Assembly: GCA_963573385.1 (NCBI GenBank)
Contig: CAUYLG010033142.1
Span: 62,001 to 126,000 of the forward strand
DNA from: Cacajao melanocephalus
Taxonomy: Eukaryota; Chordata; Mammalia; Primates; Pitheciidae
Direction of reading: 5' to 3'
Length of the DNA stretch: 64,000 bases
In this document: piece by piece, positions 57,955 to 64,000 of the stretch
Layout: each line of letters starts with the position of its first letter
Position numbering within the stretch: position 1 is the first letter of the stretch
Position numbers and translations under genes: made by a program
Notes under the pieces: model-generated
Databases searched by the model: none
What the model was told of the DNA's origin: nothing
Seen by the model: only the letters and a program-made list of their open reading frames with translations

Positions 57955-58085
57955 AAATCATTTTTTATTATCCTTTTTAGATGTGGGAGAACTGAGGACC
58001 AGCAAAGCAAAGCAAAGCAACTTGTCAGCCTCTCACGTAGCTACTAAGGGACAGAAGTAACTCACAAGTACAGGCTATCTTCATG
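57955..58085 (-). mobile_element. MIR, antisense, with AGCAA repeat
   Basis: ATTATCCTTTTTAGATGTGG, AGAACTGAGGACCAGCAAAG and ACTTGTCAGCCTCTCACGTA are MIR-like. The pentamer AGCAA is repeated three to four times within it (58001-58021). Confidence 0.75.
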
Positions 58086-58598
58086 ACATCTAAAGGCTTC
58101 TTGCAAATAATTATTTATAAAATACTGTCTCTCATTAGCTAGGTCTCTGTATTTGGATATGCAGTGCCATGTGGTACGAAAGCTGTTGAATTTGCCCAGT
58201 GCTGGGTTTGGTACCACGTGTAAGATAGAATCCAGCTATTTCCCATCTTACAGGTAGAGCCCATACCATCATACCTGGTACAGGCTCTGTGACTGCCAAC
58301 TTATCATTCATTAAATTAAAGATGGGTAAAAATATTGAATTTTACTTATATATCTACTTCTTTCATTTTCAACATGCCCTAATTTGCTACTGAGAATGAG
58401 AAATGAATCAGAAATGAACCAAAATTGTCTACTGCCTGCTTCTCTAAAGTCTGCTGTGAGATTAACACAAAGACAAGCTATTCTCACGCTAACCTATTTT
58501 CCCTGAGTTAGAGGCAGTTTACAGGTTCCTTTTCCTGAATCACCTTAGAACTTTACTCAAAATTTTTCACGTTGCGTATTTCATGTACTATTATGGTT
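58086..58598. other. Unassigned
   Basis: No recognised feature. Confidence 0.5.
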
Positions 58599-58599
58599 T

Positions 58600-58716
58600 T
58601 TGTTTATACCATAATTCCCCACTATATTGTGGCCCCTTCTGGAACAGAGACTCTTTATCATCCAAACAGCACAGCCCCTGGTGCAGAGTATAGACTTCCC
58701 TGAGGATTCATTCAAT
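58600..58716 (+). mobile_element. Probable L2 3' end
   Basis: TTCCCCACTATATTGTGGCC, AGCACAGCCCCTGGTGCAGA and GAGGATTCATTCAATAAG resemble the L2 terminus. Confidence 0.5.
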
Positions 58717-58718
58717 AA

Positions 58719-58750
58719 GTCCCTGAGTTTATTCATATGGTGCATCTCCC
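58719..58750 (+). repeat. Inverted-repeat arm, left
   Basis: Thirty-two bases starting GTCCCTGAGTTTATTC whose reverse complement occurs at 58966-58997 with one mismatch. Confidence 0.95.
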
Positions 58751-58758
58751 TATGACAT

Positions 58759-58950
58759 GATGAAAAGACTCCAGCCAAATTAGGTTCCAGGACAGTGAAA
58801 TACTTGTTACAGATCAGCACTGAAAGAAAAGACTCTCACCATGATGACCAAACATAAGCTACTCTTTGGTCTCCAACTTGGATCTCCAATATTGTGAGTA
58901 AAAGGCTGGGGAACAAGTACCTTACTGACAAATCTAACACTCAGCGCCAT
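58759..58950 (+). repeat. 192-bp direct duplication, copy 1
   Basis: Begins GATGAAAAGACTCCAGCC. It aligns without gaps to 59354-59545, with about 20 mismatches (roughly 90%). The stretch ATCTCCAATATTGTGAGTAA and the following 40 bases are identical in both copies. Not a recognised repeat family. Confidence 0.93.
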
Positions 58951-58965
58951 CTTCCCTATGACATC

Positions 58966-58997
58966 GGGAGATGCACTATATGAATAAACTCAGGGAC
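58966..58997 (-). repeat. Inverted-repeat arm, right
   Basis: Begins GGGAGATGCACTATATGA and ends CTCAGGGAC. It is preceded at 58953-58964 by TCCCTATGACAT, a direct copy of 58747-58758. Confidence 0.95.
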
Positions 58998-59353
58998 TAT
59001 GGAACACTTGCACTAAAGCATCCGCACGTGGCAGGGATCTGTCAGATTAGAGAGGTGTGCTGGCTAGATCCACTGCCTAATCTATTTTTGGCTAGGAGAA
59101 AATGTGTTCTAGATAAATAAATGATACTTCCCTCCATTTATGTTTTCCTTTTTCTGTCAAAGACAGTCTTTGTTTACTACCTTTCCATTAACTGGAGGGC
59201 AGGCACACATCTGTTTTTCCAAGAGTGGGAATTAACTGAATCAAACTATTTACATTTTCTTACCTTTCTCCTACCTAACCGATAGCATTATTTACAGGCT
59301 GACAAGCCTGGAGTAAAAGTGTAATTTGAGGTTAGCAAGCAAAAAATGCTTAT
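58998..59353. other. Unassigned spacer between duplication copies
   Basis: No known repeat. CGTGGCAGGGATCTGTC near 59027 resembles AAGTGGCATGGGTCTGC after copy 2, so the duplicated unit may once have extended further. Confidence 0.4.
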
Positions 59354-59545
59354 GATGAAAAGACTCCAGGCAAATCAGGCTCAGGGACAGCAAAATACTT
59401 GTTACAGATCAGCATTGAAAGAAAACGTTCTCACCGCGATGACCAAACATGGGCTACTCTTTGGTCTCAAACTTGGATCTCCAATATTGTGAGTAAAAGG
59501 CTGGGGAACAAGTACCTTACTGACAAATCTAACATTCGGAGTCAT
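59354..59545 (+). repeat. 192-bp direct duplication, copy 2
   Basis: Begins GATGAAAAGACTCCAGGC; offset from copy 1 by 595 bases. Lacks the inverted-repeat scar that follows copy 1. Confidence 0.93.
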
Positions 59546-59671
59546 TAAGAAGTGGCATGGGTCTGCTTTTCTGACTCCAGAAGCCCATCACTTCTACAGC
59601 ATTTGCTGTTTCTAAAACGCACACACATTTTCTTATTTAATCCCCATGGAGGAAGCATAACATTGCTGTTA

Positions 59672-59908
59672 ATAGTTCATGGTACAGGTTTTAAGTCAGA
59701 TTGCCCTGGGTTAGTTAGAATCCTGGCTTCCATGTACCTGCTATGTGACCTTGGGCAAAATTTAACTTCTTTGAACACCAGTTTCCATCCATAATGAAGC
59801 GATAAAAATAGTATCTATCTCAAGGGTTAAGAATAATGAGAAAATTACAAAAAATATTTGGTCAAGGTGCCTAGCATCTAACAAGTACCCAATAAAAGTC
59901 AGCTGTAA
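59672..59908 (+). mobile_element. MIR, sense, nearly full length
   Basis: TTAGTTAGAATCCTGGCTTC, CTGCTATGTGACCTTGGGCA, CACCAGTTTCCATCCATAAT, TAGTATCTATCTCAAGGGTT and AGGTGCCTAGCATCTAACAA. Confidence 0.94.
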
Positions 59909-61076
59909 ATGATGTAAATCATATACTTATCATTTACAAAACACCTCTCTGCTTCCCCGTTCCTAGAGAACTATTAAGATAGACAAATACAGAAAGACCT
60001 TCTAAATTCAATGCTAACTCCATACCAGATCCTAAGCACTTTGGCTCAGAGCCCAGTTGTCTCTCTTTAGTCATAGCTGGCACTGACTTGAGTCAGCCTC
60101 CTGCCTATGTCAGGACCAGGCCTGCAGTTTCTCCTCATCATATGACTTTACGCAAACCTCTGTCCACCTCACATTGCTTCTCCTCAGCCCCAGGCAAGAC
60201 ATGACACAGGCCATTGGAGGAAGATGTTTCATGAAGTCAGCCAGGAAGACAGTTTTTCTTAGAGAGACTTTTTTTTTTTTTTGGAAAAGAAATTCCTCCT
60301 TTCAAGTAAAATAACATTGACTGAAATCACTAGCCTATGCCAGAGACATCAGGGCATCATTAAAAGAAAAGCCTTGACTAAGCAATGTTTATAATTTCAG
60401 AGTTGTTTGGAGTTTACGGTATAATTTATGCCATGTGTTCTATCATTAACAGTTTTAAGACCAACCTGTTTTTTTACTCAACTGAGTACAAAACACCCAC
60501 TTATGACACAGCGTCTCCTATAGTATGGAAGACATACTCTTTCATTGGACTGGGAGGGTTCCTTAGAAAACCATTATTTGTTGGTTAGCATTTCCTTTCA
60601 ACCATCTATCTGGCTGAAGACAATAAAAACAACTTAGAGAGAGGAGTTAAATTTCAGGGTCTACTTGCCCAGAATTTGTATTGCGAGTTGTCTATTGTTG
60701 GATAGTCTGGCTTGCTGGTGGAAGCCTACCTTGATCTGTATTTAAGAGTCTGGAACATCTCTGGAACCGAGTAAAGCCTCAGAAGTATCTTTTAAGAAAG
60801 CTTTCTGGGGTAATGAGGCAGTTTCCTTTATGAGGAGCAGCAGGGAGGTCGCAGCTGTAAGGAGTTGAGCTCTTCCTCCTATCCACAGAGTTGCCAGAAG
60901 TACATTGTTGAGCACACCACAAAACAGACCCCTGAAAGAGCTCAGTGCCTCCTCAGAGGTCTGTATGAAATATGGGCTGCACAGAATGAGAAAATTACTA
61001 AGGAACAATAAACTAGTTGAACATGTAATGAAGCTTTTTAAAAATCTACCAACAAAATCCTTTGAAAATAAAATAA
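59909..61076. other. Unassigned, with T14 run
   Basis: A T run is at 60269-60282. The 119-codon minus-strand frame ending near 61101 begins inside the CA repeat and has no domain. Confidence 0.5.
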
Positions 61077-61077
61077 G

Positions 61078-61103
61078 ACACACACACACACACACACACA
61101 CAC
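61078..61103. repeat. (CA)13 microsatellite
   Basis: Pure AC run after AATAAG. Confidence 0.96.
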
Positions 61104-61533
61104 CCCCTCCAAAAACCTAATCTCTGCCTTGGTTTCACTGAAGAGAAGTAGTACTTGAAATATTACTTGTGCAGTGTCACAGATAACATAATTAGGTCTA
61201 CAAGGTGGAACTATGATGAAAGGAAACTATTTGTCCCTCACTTATTTCCACATTAGTACTTCATATTCCTGATGCAGCATGATCTCCAATATTACCAACA
61301 GCCCGTCAGTGTGCTGACTCTTATGCTTTCCCTGAGAGTCACGGAGGAAGTATGGGCTTCGGAAATCCTATGACAAATACTGGGACTGGGAGTGTGAACA
61401 ATGCGAGAAAACAGACATCCAAACCACACATCCATCCCCTGAGTCATCCTCAGAGCCTCCCCTCTTTTATACCCACATCTGGTTATTCACTGATTCTAGC
61501 TGCCTCCTAGGAATCCCTTAAATCCAGCCCCTC
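61104..61533. other. Unassigned
   Basis: No recognised feature. Confidence 0.5.
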
Positions 61534-61534
61534 T

Positions 61535-61785
61535 TGACCTATTTGGTACCACTGCCATGATCTCTTGCTGCAGTGTTTTCATAGCCTCTTCACTGAGCTC
61601 CCTGACTTCTGCCCTTTTCTACTCTGTTGTCTGTACAACCTCTCACTGATCTCCCTAAAACACGAATCAGCACAAATATGATGAATATGGTTTTATTACT
61701 CCCTTGCCTGATAATCTCCACTGTCCTGTCATTGCCAGCACGATAGAGTTCAAACTCCTTCCAAGAGCCTTTCCAGTCGTCTGGG
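61535..61785 (+). mobile_element. L2 LINE, sense
   Basis: CACTGCCATGATCTCTTGCT, TTCATAGCCTCTTCACTGAG, CTCCCTGACTTCTGCCCTTT, TTATTACTCCCTTGCCTGAT and GATAGAGTTCAAACTCCTTC follow the L2 order (tgcaatagcctcctaactgg, tgtcactcccctgctcaaaa). Confidence 0.82.
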
Positions 61786-61799
61786 AGTCTCTCTGTCTC

Positions 61800-61990
61800 T
61801 TTGGGTTCTGTTATTGACCAGTGTTTGTCCTTTATGTCTCTGAGCTTCAGCCTGCACATCCATAAAGTGGGGTTAATAATAGTACTGATCTCATAAAGTT
61901 GTCATGGGCTGCAATGAGATACCATAAGTACAAGTCTCCGCATAACCAGACACGGAAGTGCCAAGCAAATACTGTTATTTTTGTCCCTAG
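61800..61990 (+). mobile_element. MIR, sense
   Basis: GAGCTTCAGCCTGCACATCC, ATAAAGTGGGGTTAATAATA, GTACTGATCTCATAAAGTTG, TCATGGGCTGCAATGAGATA and GAAGTGCCAAGCAAATACTG. Sits directly after the L2. Confidence 0.88.
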
Positions 61991-62084
61991 CACATAGCCT
62001 TTACCTTAAATAAACTGCAATTTCTAAAAAGGCCACAATGTTTCATATCTCAGAGACTTTGTACTTCTTGTTTTATTGACTGAT

Positions 62085-62400
62085 TGATTAGTCGCTCATC
62101 AGATATTTATTGATTACCTACACATGTTGGTGGCCTCAGCATCAACAATTTATTGAGTGCCAAATATACAGCAATGAACAAGATAGGACATATACTAGTA
62201 CTTGTAATGTTTACATTCCAGAACTAAAGATCCAGGCAATAAAATCAATTATTTTTATAAACAATTTAATAGCATGCATTTGGTATTTAATACCGAGTAA
62301 ATGAATAGTAAAAATCAATATAGTTTAGCGCTTGAAGACAATTCAGGGTAGTAGAATTAGTGGCAATTTGAGCTATTCTTTTCTAGAGATGAGAGCAGCT
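62085..62400 (-). mobile_element. L2 3' end, antisense
   Basis: AGATATTTATTGATTACCTA, then TTTATTGAGTGCCAAATATA, CAGCAATGAACAAGATAGGA, TGTTTACATTCCAGAACTAA and GATCCAGGCAATAAAATCAA, the antisense L2 terminus. Confidence 0.82.
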
Positions 62401-62758
62401 TTCTCAGAGACAATGACAAGAAGGAGCCCACTGCAAGATGTCTGGAAGCACTGAAGCTGCTATCTTCCAAGAAATGATGCTTAGTCAAAGCCAAATGTAT
62501 ATATGAAATCTTAGGCTGTATTTCTGTTTTTACAAATAGTTTGCCAACTCATTTGATATTCTCTATGGTCTTTATATATAATACTGATAATGCTAGTCTC
62601 AATTGGATTGTGAAAATCATTTTCAGCAACATATTTTTAGAAATCAGTAGCATTTGGTGTTTTTATTTTAATTAGCATAGATTCTTTACATTGATAGTAC
62701 AATTTGCCAGTTCGTATCTTTTAACTGTAGGTATGACTACAGGTAAAATAATTAGATT
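62401..62758. other. Unassigned
   Basis: No recognised feature. Confidence 0.5.
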
Positions 62759-62759
62759 G

Positions 62760-62985
62760 ATAACAACCGTTATCACTTATTGAGCTTCTACCATCTGGCA
62801 CTGTGCTAACAACTCTATGATTATTATTTTAAAATCATAAAGCAATGCTAGGATATAGGTATTATTGGCCTGATTTTGTAAGGCTAAGAATAACTTGCCC
62901 AGAGTTATAGCTGGTAAGTGGCAGTCAATATCTAAACTCAACTTTGACTCCAAGGCTATGGTATTGCCACTGCATTACAAAAGAT
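62760..62985 (-). mobile_element. MIR, antisense, nearly full length
   Basis: ATCACTTATTGAGCTTCTAC, CATCTGGCACTGTGCTAACA, AACTTGCCCAGAGTTATAGC, TGGTAAGTGGCAGTCAATAT and GCTATGGTATTGCCACTGCA. Confidence 0.95.
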
Positions 62986-63089
62986 TATGTTTTAGTTAAT
63001 GTTTAGCTTGTCGGTAATGACTCATATAATATTATGTTAACAATAACTAGCTAATACCAAACATCATAATAAAAGGCTGTCCTCAACAT

Positions 63090-64000
<911 letters not shown>

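Noticed and set aside
60742..61101. 119-codon minus-strand frame with a hydrophobic stretch
   Set aside because: Its N-terminus is a translation of the CA microsatellite, and the remainder has no recognisable domain.

Overview
This window is vertebrate nuclear DNA, almost certainly human or another higher primate. The evidence is AluS/AluY copies, primate L1 3' ends, MaLR LTRs (MLT1, MST), MER5A and MER2 DNA transposons, and a dense background of MIR and L2 relics. I found no protein-coding gene: no plausible exon with splice sites and a conserved reading frame, no CpG-island promoter, and no tRNA, rRNA or snRNA gene. The open frames of 60-130 codons are scattered on both strands as expected by chance in AT-rich DNA, or fall inside repeats. 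The window is best read as intergenic (gene desert) or deep intronic sequence. Repeat calls rest on consensus sequences recalled from memory, so family level is firmer than subfamily, and edges are good to about 10-30 bp unless target-site duplications fix them.

Layout. 1-4.5 kb: an AluS, L1 fragments, and a nested stack in which an old L2 was split by an antisense L1 that was later split by an AluS; then L2 tails and an old antisense L1 with a MIR. 4.5-9.5 kb: mostly unassigned, with one antisense L2 and two MIRs. 9.5-15.4 kb: L1M tail, AluY, two MLT1 LTRs, MIRs, a Tigger relic and an inverted insertion copied from one of the LTRs. 16-27 kb: L2, MIRs, three MER5A copies, two MST LTRs (one split by an Alu), then a small CpG-bearing unique block near 27.4 kb. 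28-37 kb: mostly unassigned AT-rich DNA with MIRs, microsatellites and one young truncated L1. 37.5-42 kb: MER2, L2, MIRs, and a MaLR solo LTR that carries a mosaic insertion. 42.2-43.9 kb: repeat-free sequence that may be a distal regulatory element. 44-51 kb: MIRs, L1M tails and a mitochondrial cytochrome b insertion (NUMT). 51.8-54.8 kb: a 5'-truncated sense L1M. 55-64 kb: MIR/L2 relics, a 192-bp direct duplication with a nearby inverted-repeat scar, and an L1M/Alu pair at the right edge.

The most interesting content is rearrangement, not genes: a 168-bp inverted, nearly identical copy of LTR sequence (14252-14419 from 10414-10581); a three-segment mosaic insertion inside an LTR (40591-40867); a fold-back inverted repeat beside a tandem duplication (58719-58997 and 59354-59545); and a NUMT whose 120-codon frame is still free of indels under the mitochondrial code (50383-50742). 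No previously undescribed gene system is visible.
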